64,000 nt of DNA from Saprolegnia diclina VS20 (Eukaryota; Oomycota; Saprolegniomycetes; Saprolegniales; Saprolegniaceae): assembly GCF_000281045.1 (NCBI RefSeq), contig NW_008246070.1, positions 1,287,845 to 1,351,844 of the forward strand, given 5' to 3'. The notes below the pieces were generated by a model, which was given only the letters and a program-made list of their open reading frames with translations, made no database searches and was not told the origin of the DNA. This document shows positions 1 to 10,675 of the stretch, piece after piece. Each line of letters starts with the position of its first letter. Position 1 is the first letter of the stretch. The translations under genes and the position numbers were made by a program.

Positions 1-1101
1 CGGTCGCAGACTTGGCGTACCACCGGGCGTCGGTCGTGCCCGCATTCGCGGTGTGTCTCCTGGCGTCGGGCGCGGCGGGTACGTCGGCGTGTCCCGGGGC
101 GTCATCTTGGGCTTTGGAAGCACAGCGTGGTCGTCGACCAGCGAGAGCGGTGACGGCTTGGACCGGTCGTCCATTTTCGCACGAAAGTTGGGCGTCGCAA
201 TCCCCTTTGTACTCTGCGGGCTTGGCGCGGGCGCTTCTTCGATGACCTCGCCCGACTCGTCGAGAAAGTCGGTCGTGTCGATTGCTGCGCTCGAAGCGTC
301 TTCGTCCGTGGGACACGGCGACGCGGTCTGGATGCGTCGAGCAGTCGATGGAGACGCCGGAATGGAGGACGGGGTCCCAAGCTTGGCAGGAGCTTGCTCT
401 GACTTGGGCGTCGGCAAGGCGGCAGGGACGGGAGATGATGCGACAATCGAACTTGCCTTCGGCTCGTACACAGAGCGGACGTCCGTCGAAGCGCTTGACG
501 AGGCGTGTGGAACGTCCCGAGACGGTTGAGACGCTTTCGTTCGCAGCATCGTCATGGGCATCCCGTCGTTGAGAGGCGTCAGTCCGGTCCCAGGGAATTC
601 GCTTTGTGCAGAGAGGGCTTGCTCCCGAGGGCGCTTCTTCACAGGATCGTCGCATTCGGAGCGCTTCCGTTTGACGCGATCCTTCGAGACCTCATCGCGC
701 GAGCTCTTGCGCGACTCGCCCGAAGCCGATTTGGCTTGCTTCCTGTGCTTCTTCTCGTCCGACGTCCGCTTCTTCCTGCGCTCGTTGTGGTCGCTGTCCC
801 CATCGCTCTCGGCGGTCTTGGCGCGCGCCTTCTTCGGCTTCTTATGCTTGGCCTCGTCTCGTCGGCGCGACGTCGTTTTCCTGCGCTCGTTGGACTCGCT
901 TCCTTCGCTTGAGCAACTCGAGGCCCTGGTCTTCCGCTGCGGCTTCGTCCCGCGCGGGACCTCGCGGACCGCCGGTGGTGGCGACGGCGACGCTCGTGCA
1001 GCCGGCGGCTGGACCACTTCATCGTCGGAGCTCTCATCGTCGTCATTGGCCAGCATCATCTTGAGCTTAGAGGCGTGCTGAGCGTTCATGCTGCCGGCCA
1101 T
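1..1101 (-). CDS. Lysine/serine-rich hydrophilic protein, C-terminus cut off by window edge
   Basis: An open frame of 367 codons starts at ATG 1101 on the minus strand and runs off the left edge without a stop, so the C-terminus is missing. It is strongly hydrophilic. An acidic patch (ANDDDESSDDE) lies near residues 18-28, long Lys/Arg/Ser-rich stretches with nuclear-localisation character occupy about residues 45-155, and a Pro/Thr segment near the cut end repeats a short unit of the form R-P-T-P-G-D/G-T-P. No enzymatic motif is visible. The Kozak-like context (GGCCATGG read on this strand) supports the start. It diverges from the choline-transporter-like gene at 1799. A nuclear or chromatin-associated disordered protein is plausible, but I do not recognise the family. 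A multi-exon gene continuing outside the window is possible. Confidence 0.6.
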   Translation of the reverse strand, partial: MAGSMNAQHASKLKMMLANDDDESSDDEVVQPPAARASPSPPPAVREVPRGTKPQRKTRASSCSSEGSESNERRKTTSRRRDEAKHKKPKKARAKTAESDGDSDHNERRKKRTSDEKKHRKQAKSASGESRKSSRDEVSKDRVKRKRSECDDPVKKRPREQALSAQSEFPGTGLTPLNDGMPMTMLRTKASQPSRDVPHASSSASTDVRSVYEPKASSIVASSPVPAALPTPKSEQAPAKLGTPSSIPASPSTARRIQTASPCPTDEDASSAAIDTTDFLDESGEVIEEAPAPSPQSTKGIATPNFRAKMDDRSKPSPLSLVDDHAVLPKPKMTPRDTPTYPPRPTPGDTPRMRARPTPGGTPSLRP

Positions 1102-1798
1102 GGTCGGTCTTCCGTCGGCCGCTCACTCACCAACCCGCGAGAGGATTGATGTTATAGCTCACTCGTGATTTTAATACATTGACAGGTCCAATTCATTTAA
1201 ATATACACGCTAAACTAGTTTGTTGTATACATACATGAATTCTCGCTTTTAATTCATTCGAAACTGCGACCCGCCGGGGCACGAACGCGAGCGCCCAGCC
1301 ATCCCAGCGCATGGACTGTGGGCCGATCTCGAGCACATCAGCAAGTTATACCCAGCCATTTCACGAGAGAAAGCGTTGTACTAAGTGCGTTAATCTACTC
1401 CACCAATGTCAAACGCCCACTGCAGCGCTCGGTTGAGCGCTCGACGCCAACGGTCCAACCCTAAGTTGCGTGGAAATAGAGTATCCGCCACCACACGCCA
1501 CATGGCCATCGTGCCCCGGGGCACGCAAATGGCCGGGGCGCCAAGAATCCTCTGTCGCAAAGTTCCGACCTGCCGCTGTTCTCGACGGCGAGCCAGCCTC
1601 GTCGCCATAGCTACTTGGCCATGAAGCGCTGGATGACCTTGATGTTGTTGCTGCTATACATGGAGAGCATGGAGAGCTGCGGTGGTTTCACGTAGGGTGA
1701 AAGGCAAGGCTATAATTACGCGCTCATGCGTGTCACTTTTCGGTGTAGTTAGTTGGGCTTTCTCCATCAAGCCACGAGACTTTCGGCAACGACTAGCA
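1102..1798. other. Divergent intergenic region
   Basis: About 700 bp separates two diverging gene starts. The stretch from about 1150 to 1260 is markedly AT-rich compared with the rest of the window and is a reasonable place for promoter elements. Short open frames between 1390 and 1624 show no recognisable protein character on either strand. I see no RNA gene. Confidence 0.5.
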
Positions 1799-4090
1799 AT
1801 GGGGTGCTGCGGCGGCAAAGAAGATGTGCTGCCCGACGGCTCGGGCGGCGTCGTGCCCAACTCGACGCGCAAGTGTCGGGACGTGCTCTGCTGCCTGCTC
1901 TTCCTCCTCTTTTGGATCGGCATGGCCATCCTCGCGATCCTCGGCGTCTCCAACGGCGAGCCGCAGAGCCTCATTTACGGCACGGACTTTAACGGCTCGG
2001 TGTGCGGCACGGGTGACTCGAACGCGAGCCTCATCTACTACCCGCGCATGACGCAGGACATGCTGACGCAGTCGGCCAAAGGCATCCAGCCGCTCGACAT
2101 GAAGTTCTTTGGGCTCTGCGTCTCGGCGTGCCCGAGCATGGGCGATTACATTTGCACGTACGCGACCGAGGCGTCGATTCGCGCGGCCAACCCGGGCGCC
2201 AACGCCACGACGCTCAACTCAGCGCGCAAGAAGCGTGCGAGCAGCTTCTCGACGACGACGACCGACTGCTGGCTCGTGCCACTGCCGTCCGAGGTCGTCG
2301 CGTTCCGCTGCCTTCCGCTCAGCATCGCCTCGGGCAACTCGACTGTGATTTGCATCCAGCCGGGCAATTCCCCCGAGTACTACAAGACCGTCAAGGGGGT
2401 CCAAGTGCCCAACGACAAGTGCGAAGTGTCGCAGACCATCACGGTCACGGCGACAATCGGCGAGGCCAACTCGGACCCGGTCATGGACAAGCTCCAAACG
2501 ACCGTGGCCATGATCGGTCGGTTCGTCGGCGACATTCAAAAGACGTATGCGCCCGTGCTCTTGATCTGCGGCGTCGGCTCCCTCGTCCTCGGCTGGCTCT
2601 TTCTCTTCTTCATGCGCTGCTGCGCGGGCTGCGTCATCTGGCTCACGCTCTTCATCGTGCAAGTCGTGCTCGCAGGCCTCTCGCTTTTCTTCCTACTCAA
2701 AGGCGGCATCATCTACTCGAGCGACATTAGCGCTCTCACGACGCAAATCAACGCGATTCCCAGTGGTGAAAGCCTCTCAGCGTCGCTGAGCGTCGCCGAC
2801 TCCAACATCAAAGTGTACCAAGCGGCGGCGGTCATTTCCATCGTCTTGACCGTTGTCATGCTGCTCATTGTGTGTTTTATGCGCAAGCGCATTCAAATTG
2901 CGATCGGCATCATCCGCGAAGCGTCCCGGACGATCCAGTGCATGCCACTTCTCGTATGCTTCCCCGTCGTCCCCGCCATCACCTCGATTCTGCTCTTCAT
3001 CTACACGACGATCATTGGCGCCTACATTTACAGCGCCGACGGCAACCTTGCGCTGCCGTCCTCGCTCGCGAGCGCGCTCCCCGGCAACGTACATCGTCGT
3101 TTCCAGTGTTATGGCTCATGACGTTTCTTGTAGGCGTCGGCGTCTGTGACGGCGAGCTGGGACGCGGAGCTGACCGCGTCAACGTCCGCTGTCGAGCCGA
3201 GCCAGCGCATGCACATTATGATCGCATACCATATCTTTGGCTTTCTCTGGACCAACCAAGTGATCCAGGCCGTCTCGATGACGACGATTGCCGGCGCCGT
3301 GTGCAAATACTACTGGAGCCGCAACCACTCGGCGGCCGAGATGGGCCGGTTCCCCGTCGCATCGAGTTTTCAAAATTGCTTTCGGTATCACTTTGGGTCG
3401 CTCGCGTTTGGCGCGTTCCTCATCGCGGTCGTCCAGTTTCTTCGCCTCGTGCTCATGTACATTGACAAGCAGACCAAGTCGCTCCAGCAGTCCAACCTCG
3501 CGATCAAAGTCGCCATGAAGGTCGTCGGCTGCTGCCTCTGGTGCCTCGAAAAGTGTATCAAGTTCATCTCCAAGAACGCGTACATCCTCGTGGCCATGAA
3601 GGGCCGGTCGTTCTGCTCGTCCACGAAAGAAGCGTTCATGCTTATCTTTGCCAACATGGCCCAAGTCGCGATGACGAGCACGATCGTCAACCTCGTCGCG
3701 TTTGTGGCGGTTGTCGCTATTAGCGTTGGGTGCGCCCTCGGGCTCTTTCTCTACTTGGACCACAACATGGACTTTGCGACGGGCGGCAGCAAGGAGCTCA
3801 ACTCGCTGTTTCCTCCGTGCATCATTGGCGGCATCCTCGCGTGGTTCGTCGGCTCGTCCTTCATTGGCGTCTACGAGATGTGCGTCGACACGATCTTGCT
3901 TTGCTTTTGCGAGGACCGGCGCATCAATAAGGAGAGCGGCCAGTACTACATGAGCGCCGAGCTCCAAGCCTTTGTGGACAAGAACACCAAGAAGAAGAAG
4001 AAGACAAAAGGGGTCGCGGACGAAGGCGGCAACAACAAGACGGCCCCCGACGAGCTCCCGGTTAACGCCGACGGCTCGGTTGACGTCTAA
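1799..4090 (+). CDS. Choline transporter-like protein (SLC44/CTL family)
   Basis: Two exons, 1799-3088 and 3134-4090, separated by a 45-nt GTACA...TAG intron, encode about 748 residues. The start ATG opens with Met-Gly-Cys-Cys-Gly, a possible lipid-modification signal, followed by a hydrophobic segment and a large extracytoplasmic loop, as in CTL proteins. Exon 2 carries the conserved C-terminal half of the family: FGFLWTNQVI, RYHFGSLAFGAFLIA and CCLWCLEKCIKF followed by a KNAYI-like stretch, all close to animal CTL1/CTL2. Roughly ten membrane segments are visible. The C-terminal tail is Lys-rich and cytosolic in character. Family members move choline or ethanolamine across plasma or organelle membranes; substrate here is not shown. 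The gene converges on the WDR91-like gene with only 95 bp between stops. Confidence 0.9.
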
Positions 4091-4185
4091 GGAAGCGGCT
4101 TGGAAAGCGCTCGAGCGAGCGCGTTTGTACATGGACGACGAATACTACATGGTGATTCTGTGTGTCTTTTCTTGTCCATTTGGCG

Positions 4186-6272
4186 CTATTGCAGTGGCAG
4201 GACCGTCCGAGACCACGGCAGGCGAAATACGATCTTATCGTTGTCGACGCCCACCCACGACGCTGACGTGGCATCCCATACAGCCACGGCCAGTGCCTCG
4301 GTCGAGAGAACGTCGCGCATTCCTGTGCAGTCCTAGAACACAGGTAACGCGGGATGGCAAGAGGCAAGAGTAGTACCTGCACCAGCGTACCGCGGGCACT
4401 CGAGACGAGCACGCTGTCTCCGCTTGTCGCAAGAAAATGCGTGTCTGAAGCAACCTCCGACTGGCGCACGCAGTGCAATGACCACGTCGCCAAGTCGATA
4501 GCAAACTCCATTACATGGTGCTGCGTCATGAGAAGGATCGTCCCGTAGTCCTCGAAGGAACCAAGACCCACGACCTATACAACGTGAATGAGGACCATGA
4601 CTCGTCTCTCAACGAACATGTCGGGAAGCAAGCATTGAATCGGAGACGACGCTGAGCGACGTGAGCGATAAGACGTCATAGACCGTCACAACGTCACGGT
4701 GCGCCGTCACAACAAGCTACGTCAACATGGAAACGTGGAAACAAATCCGCAATGTTGACGAGCACGCACATGATCCGTGACGCACACGTGCTCAACCGGC
4801 GCTGCCACCAGCGTGGTCTGGACAATGGCGTCGTCCGTAGCGTCATAGAGCTCGAGGGCCGCGCCACCGTCCACCGAGGACGACGCCAGTAGCACCATTG
4901 TCACGCGGGGGCCCGCGTCGCCTTTCCTTCGGGTTCGAACGACGGCGTCGAGGCGAGGGCATGCCGGCGACGTGTCCATCGTGCGTGCACTGCCCGACGT
5001 CGAGACGAGCCACAAGGCAGCGCTCTCAAGGCCGCACAGCACGTGCTACGCACCAGTATCATGCAACCAAAGCATCTACGATTCGCAAACGTACCGTCGA
5101 GTCGGACAGAAAAGTGAAGTGGACAATCCGTGACGGACACGGTGTCAGCGCGGGCACGTCGACGACAGCCAAGGGGTGTGTCGCGCAAAGGACAAGCTCG
5201 TGCTCGGTGCCGGCAACCGCAAGATACTTGTGATTGGGCGAAAGCGCGAGCGCGCGAGGCGCGTCACGCATCGAGAGCGCCAAGGATGTTGCCTCGACAG
5301 TACCGTCGCTTGTCACGCTGGATGAGGACGGTGGCGACTCGAGCAAGTGCTCAGAATACTGCTTGTGCGTCTCGATCTGCAAAAGCTGGCGCAGCTCGAG
5401 GCTCGACGCTTCGGCGCGCTTGATCTTGTCGTACGCTAACTTCATATCGAGGCTACGCCAACGCATTACATAAACGTGGAGCGAGGTCGAGCATGCACCG
5501 CAACTGGTGGCACTCGGCGCGCGACGACTCGAGCTGGAGACGCAGCGTGGGCTCTTCTGTCTGTGCGATTTGAAACGCGAGGAGCTTGGGCAGCGGGATG
5601 CCCTGAAAGACGGTTGCGAGAAAGTTGCGCAGCGTCAGCGCCAAGTTGTCGATCCACTCGGCCGAGAAGAAATCCTAGCGCAAGAAGTATGCACCAGTGT
5701 CAAGAAGATGACCCGACGTACGCGAAAGTAGGGGTCGGATTCGGGCTGGCTCATGTAGGGTAGCATGAACCACGGCTGCCACCCCGCGCTCTCGGCGTTC
5801 GAATGCCGGTGCGTCGACGCATACTGCTTGAAGAACGCAATCGCCTTGTCTGGTTGACCCGACTGCACCACGTGTACGATGTAGCTACGCTCGAGCGCTG
5901 TGCGAAGGCGCGCTATCGCCTAGTAGGACGAGCATGAGCTACCCGTCGCTTTGCGTCATGCGACCGAGCCAAAGGCGCTGTCGAGGTGGCAGAAGAAGCG
6001 CGCATCGAGAAAGTTCCAGAGGTCCATGAGTCGCTCGAGGTCCGCGTTCTTGATGTGCAGGAAGATTTGATGCACGAGCTTGTCGACGTCGAGGCCTTCA
6101 CACCGGTCCTTCTTGCGCTCCTGGGCAAACGTCTGGAACGTCTACGGGCGTGGATACATGGACCGCCAACGAGGAAGACGGCGGGTACCTTTGTGAAGCC
6201 TCGGAAGAGGAGGTACTCGAGCACGAGCTCGTCCACGTTGGCGAGGAGGAATGGGACTTCCGGCCGAGCCAT
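4186..6272 (-). CDS. WDR91: WDR91-like endosomal WD-repeat protein
   Basis: Nine exons on the minus strand join into about 570 codons: 6272-6189, 6141-5965, 5919-5722, 5674-5499, 5452-5095, 5045-4770, 4716-4618, 4574-4377 and 4332-4186. All eight introns are 43-53 nt and end in TAG. The N-terminus has the LisH-like VDELVLEYLLFRGF. It is followed by segments matching WDR91: a Leu-rich helical region, QPDKAIAFFKQYA, a WQPWFMLPYMSQPESDPYF block, and the IDNLALTLRNFLATVF block. A coiled coil precedes the C-terminal part, which looks like degenerate WD repeats (SPNHKYLAVAGTEHELVL). Animal WDR91 acts with WDR81 at endosomes to restrain PI3K/PI3P and promote early-to-late conversion, and it binds Rab7. 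The protein is shorter than the human one (about 750). Without splicing the locus looks like a pseudogene, but all phases close. Confidence 0.85.
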
Positions 6273-6816
6273 GCTGCTGTTGCGTGCGAGGATCCGCTGC
6301 TGGCAATTGGTAACGCTCTGCCCTGATTGGCCAAATATTCGACCCCAGCGTGGTCATCTGATTGGTCCATTTATTATCCGGATACGAGGGCTTGGCGCGA
6401 AATTCCGCACCACCCTTGGAGACCAAGAACGCAGAGGTCTTCTTGAATGGAGGACAACCTGTCGTAGAAGACAATCGATGGAAGGTTCTTCCACAAAGTT
6501 GGCGTCACCCACCCGTGGGGATGAGTCCCAGCGACATGTTTGAGTAAACGACTACGCTTGGGGCCACATAAGCGAGTTCTTATTGTGAATGCAGTTTGAC
6601 AAGGTGGCGCAGCTCCGTTGATCTGGAAGCTGTCGACAACATGTGACCAGCACGATCGAAAGCTCTCATATACATGTAGTTATCCCTTGATGTGGCCTCT
6701 TGACTCTTTTCGGTGCAGAGACGCCAGCTGGCGACGATCAAGCTTGGATCTTTGCACAAGATCTTGATGGGTGTGAAGTACGACCCGTTCGGTAAAGTGC
6801 GAATCGAATCGAAACC
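6273..6816. promoter_or_regulatory. Divergent promoter region with TATCCGGATA and CCAAT boxes
   Basis: This 544-bp gap lies between two diverging starts. It holds the perfect palindrome TATCCGGATA at 6375-6384, inverted CCAAT boxes (ATTGG) near 6306, 6326 and 6361, and a GGAAGGTTCTTCC stretch at 6480-6492 that contains a GAAnnTTC heat-shock-element core. No coding signal is convincing here. Function of the elements is inferred from position. Confidence 0.45.
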
Positions 6817-7812
6817 ATGTTCGTCGCTTTCGCCCGTCTCGCGGTCGCCCGCGCGTCCTCTTCCGCGGTCCGCCGCCATGTCCTTCGCCGCCCCGCCATG
6901 GCGCGCCTGTTCGCCTCGGGCGGCAACGACAGCGTAACATCCAACACGTCGCGCTTCTTGAAGCTGGCCGACCAGATCGAGGAGGACGATGCAATCGAGC
7001 TCGACGATGGCGACGAGGTCGTGACCGCCGTCGACCCGCAGGACGAGTTCTTTGTCGACTTGAACCCAGGCGGCGTAGGCCTGAGCGAGCGCGACGACAA
7101 GCGCATCTTCGACCTCTTTATGGAGAACCCGCTCGTCAACACGATCAAGAAGCTCTCGACGGACAACCGCGTGTCGGTCGAGCGCATTGAAGCCACGATT
7201 GTCTTCCAGGGTCTTGAGCGTGGCGCCACGATTGAAGAGCTCCGCGAAAAGGTGTTTGCCCTGAAGAAGGCCAAGGCGACGGAGCAAGCGGCGCCAGCAA
7301 CCGAGACGACGGGCTTGAAGGCCAAGGGCCGCGGCAAAAAGTCGATTGAAGAGATTGCTTTGGACGACGCTGGGCATGCCAAGAGCATACACGACGAAGA
7401 CATGACAGAGGCCGACTTCATGACGAACGAAGAGTGGGAAGAGTACAACAAGGAAGACAAAATTCGTGAACCCGACTTCATCTACCTCAGCGACGAGCAC
7501 GATGAGCTGCCGCCGCTGCACCGTCAATATGGCAAGCGCAATCTTTCGGACCAGCTCTCGGTCGCCGAAGCCAAGGTGCTGCAGGCTGGCGCCGTCAAGA
7601 ACACAGTGACGCTGCTTCCGAGTTTTGCCAAGTCGCTCAACCCGACGGGCAAGTGGAAGATTGCGATCAAGGACATCTCGACAAAGCGGGCACCGCTGTA
7701 CATGCGCGATACGGATGGGACGCTGCGTCTCGCGACCGATGACGAAGTCGTCAAGCGCTCGTGGGTCAAGCGCCCGTCGTACTTCCAGGGCTTTGACAAG
7801 TACGTCTCGTAG
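6817..7812 (+). CDS. Predicted mitochondrial protein, possible mitoribosomal or regulator protein
   Basis: A single uninterrupted frame of 331 codons starts at ATG 6817. The first 30 or so residues are rich in Arg, Ala and Ser with almost no acidic residues (MFVAFARLAVARASSSAVRR), a clear mitochondrial presequence pattern, and cleavage before the acidic stretch near residue 45 is likely. The mature part is charged and helical, with a Lys-rich linker near residues 155-190. A conserved-looking C-terminus contains IKDISTKRAPLYMRDTDG and RRSWV-like motifs (KRSWVKRPSYFQG). The overall pattern recalls small-subunit mitoribosomal or mitochondrial-regulator proteins of about this size, but I cannot assign a family with confidence. 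An internal second ATG (codon 28) could give a form without the full presequence. No intron is needed. Confidence 0.75.
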   Translation: MFVAFARLAVARASSSAVRRHVLRRPAMARLFASGGNDSVTSNTSRFLKLADQIEEDDAIELDDGDEVVTAVDPQDEFFVDLNPGGVGLSERDDKRIFDLFMENPLVNTIKKLSTDNRVSVERIEATIVFQGLERGATIEELREKVFALKKAKATEQAAPATETTGLKAKGRGKKSIEEIALDDAGHAKSIHDEDMTEADFMTNEEWEEYNKEDKIREPDFIYLSDEHDELPPLHRQYGKRNLSDQLSVAEAKVLQAGAVKNTVTLLPSFAKSLNPTGKWKIAIKDISTKRAPLYMRDTDGTLRLATDDEVVKRSWVKRPSYFQGFDKYVS

Positions 7813-8598
7813 GCCACCTCCACTTGTATATATAGTTGTGTAAACTAACTGACGTCTGTTGTACATTGAGCAATGGCGTGATTCGCCACTTAGCCGCATA
7901 GGACAGGTAGCGCTCGGGGCCAAACAAAATACCGTTGGACGTGACGAAAAGCCGAGTGCATGGGAGGTCGTCGCTTGGGTACGCAATGCAACGAACCACA
8001 AGTTCCCGTGGACTGCATCCGACCGAGCATGATTGGACGCACCTGGGTGTATCCCATGGGGCAGATGGAACGCTCCGAGGAAAGCGTCCGAGGATCGGGA
8101 ATGGCCGCCACAAACCGCGCCGCCTCCGCCAACTCACATGCGCAGCACTTGCTGGTACCTCCTCGCAGCCCATACGTTCTTTCTGTCGGTGGGCCATGGC
8201 AATCGACGCGATGCAGATTGCATCCGGTCGACGCTACGCTGCCATGATGATGGTGTTCGTTGAAGGTCGTGGACAGCACGAAGTTTCCTGTGGCCCTCGC
8301 AATTCCTCTGTGACATGCCATGACGTGTCGGCCGCCCGTCGCCGCGCCGTCGTGCGCGCTGGCGGTTGCTTCGGCGGCCAAGGCCATGGCCATGCTGGCG
8401 CTGGCAGGCCCAGATCTTCGACGAATTGTCGTCTTCTTCAAGTTGAGGATGGTCCACCCACAAGGGTGACGTCGTACCACCCTGTGTCTGGAATAAAAAT
8501 AGTGTCATTATACTTGGAAAACGTAAGGCAACTTGAACCGTGGTATTTTTATTGCCGCGATCTTGACCGTGTCAGTTGCAAATTTGCCACGTTCAGCC
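7813..8598. other. Intergenic region with an unresolved minus-strand reading frame
   Basis: About 790 bp separates two plus-strand genes. On the minus strand, one stretch around 8000-7870 reads like protein (CTRLFVTSNGILFGPERYLS) and a second frame upstream, around 8400-8060, is open and Cys/His-containing. I could not join them with an intron of the style used elsewhere in the window, and no start is clear. It may be a small diverged gene or chance. Nothing else is recognised. Confidence 0.25.
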
Positions 8599-10284
8599 AT
8601 GTTCCTCGCCAAGCTCCGCACGCCGATCGCGTCGTCTGCGCTTCGCCGCGCCTCGACGGCCGCCACGGCCTCGCCGCTGGTCGACGCGGATGACGTGGCG
8701 TCGCACGCCGAGGCCATCGAGAAGGACTGCATCATCAAGACGTACAACCCGGACGGCGTGCGCACGCAGAAGGGCCTCGTCTTCACGCACGGGAAGGGAC
8801 CGTACCTCTTTGACTCGCACGGGAAGAAGTACCTCGACTTTTGCTCTGGTATCGCAGTCAACAACCTCGGCCACGCCGACCCCGAGTGGGCAGCCGCGAT
8901 CGCCGACCAAGCCACGGTACCGACCGCCGCTCCTGCAACATGGTTCGCTCATGCATCGAGTGTAGAAAGTATGCCATGTGAGCAACCTCTTCCACTCGGA
9001 GCCGCCGCTCAAGCTCGCAAAGAAGCTCGTGGAACACTCGACGTTCGACAAGGTCTTCTTCTGCAACTCGGGTAGGCTGTCGGAGACACCAACATCATCC
9101 CATCGTGCTGCGAACCATAGGCACGGAAGCTAACGAAGCCGCGTACAAGTTTGCGCGTCTCCACGGCAACAAGGTGGCCAAGGGCACGTACGTACCTCAT
9201 CTGCGAGAATCACTACACATTGACGCGCTCGACGATACTAGGCCGCTTGAAGGGAAGAAGACGCATGTCATTGCCTTCAAGGGCGGCTTCCACGGCCGCT
9301 CGTCCGGGTCGCTCTCGCTCACGTACAAGCCGGCGATCCGCGAACCGTTCTTGCCCCTCGTGCCCAACATTACGTTCGCCGAGTACAACAACCTCGACGA
9401 CGTCAAGGCGCAGATCTCGGACCACACGTGCGCGATCATCGTCGAGCCGATTCAGGTACCCCCCAATGTTGTACGAGGCCATGTCACCGAACATGCGGCA
9501 TTAGGGCGAAGGCGGCGTCATGCCGGCGAAAGCCGACTTTCTCATTGGCCTCCGCGAGCTCTGCGATGCCCACAACGCTCTCCTCATTTGCGACGAGGTG
9601 CAGACGGGCCTCGGCCGGACGGGCAACCTCTTTGGCCACGAGGTGTACGGCGTCCAGCCCGACTTGATCACGCTCGCCAAGCCGCTCGCGGGCGGGCTTC
9701 CGATTGGCGCTGTCTTGACCAAGGATCACGTCGCGGACGCGGTGACACCTGGCAGCCACGGCACGACGTTTGGTGGCAACCCCATCGTGTGCGCGGCTGC
9801 CAACGTCGTCATGGACCGCCTCACGTCGCCCAACTTTCTCTTTGTAATTGCATGCGAGATGTCGGCGGAAGGAAGGTGATGATGGTGGTGCTGTAGAACG
9901 TCCAGAAGATGGGTCGGCTCATGGCGCATGGCTTGAAGGAGCTCCACGCCAAGCACCCGACCAAGATCAAGGAGATCCGGCTACCCATCGGTACGATCTT
10001 GAGAGGTCTTATGGACTTGAATTGCATGCGTACTGTAGGCGAGGCGGGTTTGTACGCAGGGGTCGAGTGCCACGGCGCAGTGGGCCCGATCGTCAAGGAC
10101 CTCGTGACGAAGGGCGTGATCACGATCACGGCCGGCGAAAAGTACGTGACCGACGACTGATTAGGGTTATGACATCTGACTGTGTAGAGTGCTTCGCTTG
10201 TGCCCGCCTCTTGTGATCACCGAGACGGATGTCGCGACGTTCATCAAGGCGCTCGACGAGAGCTTGGCTGCCCACGCGATGTGA
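8599..10284 (+). CDS. ARG8: Acetylornithine aminotransferase, mitochondrial
   Basis: Eight exons (8599-8916, 8966-9071, 9121-9187, 9242-9455, 9505-9843, 9897-9990, 10039-10141, 10188-10284) give about 445 residues, the usual length. An Arg/Ala/Ser-rich N-terminus looks like a mitochondrial presequence. The class-III PLP aminotransferase core is intact: [15 protein letters not shown], then the PLP phosphate-binding region [34 protein letters not shown], the Asp-bearing [13 protein letters not shown], and the active-site lysine in [15 protein letters not shown], followed by [11 protein letters not shown]. The enzyme makes N-acetylornithine from N-acetylglutamate semialdehyde with glutamate in arginine synthesis. 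One exon junction near 9990 yields LPIG where the family usually has Gly-Lys-Gly, so that donor may be misplaced by a few bases. Ornithine aminotransferase is a less likely alternative. Confidence 0.88.
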
Positions 10285-10675
10285 GCCGCAACACTAACAC
10301 CAAAAAATGATGTTTCGAGACAAATCTGTGAGGCGCCAGCACCACTTTGCAACCCTCGGCGACAGAGCGAGTCTTGCTGCAAACTTCCACGCAAGAAGAA
10401 CGTCATGACAATCACTCGGAATGTTGTCCTCTTCGTCATCATCGAACCAAGTCGTGGGAAGCCAGCGAACCAAAACCTAGATATACTACGATGCATCACC
10501 GAATAGTAGCTCGCGATCATCACGAGCGAGGACAAGGCATCTTTGCATACTGCTGACGAACCTGGCTTTTTGATTTCTACGCGCAGAATCTAGTGGGGCT
10601 AGGGTCCATCAGCCTTTCCGTGTACAAAAGCGAGCCAACGCGGAAACATGAGCTCATATTTTGATTACGATTGAA
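10285..10675. other. Intergenic region
   Basis: About 390 bp lies between two plus-strand genes. I see no open frame of protein character, no RNA gene and no repeat. It presumably holds the 3' end of the aminotransferase transcript and the promoter of the coiled-coil gene. Confidence 0.4.

Noticed and set aside
1390-1624. Overlapping short open frames on both strands
   Set aside because: No start context, no homologous pattern, mutual antisense of each other.
4186-6272. Apparent frameshifted pseudogene
   Set aside because: Eight introns of 43-53 nt restore one continuous WDR91-like frame with matching phases.
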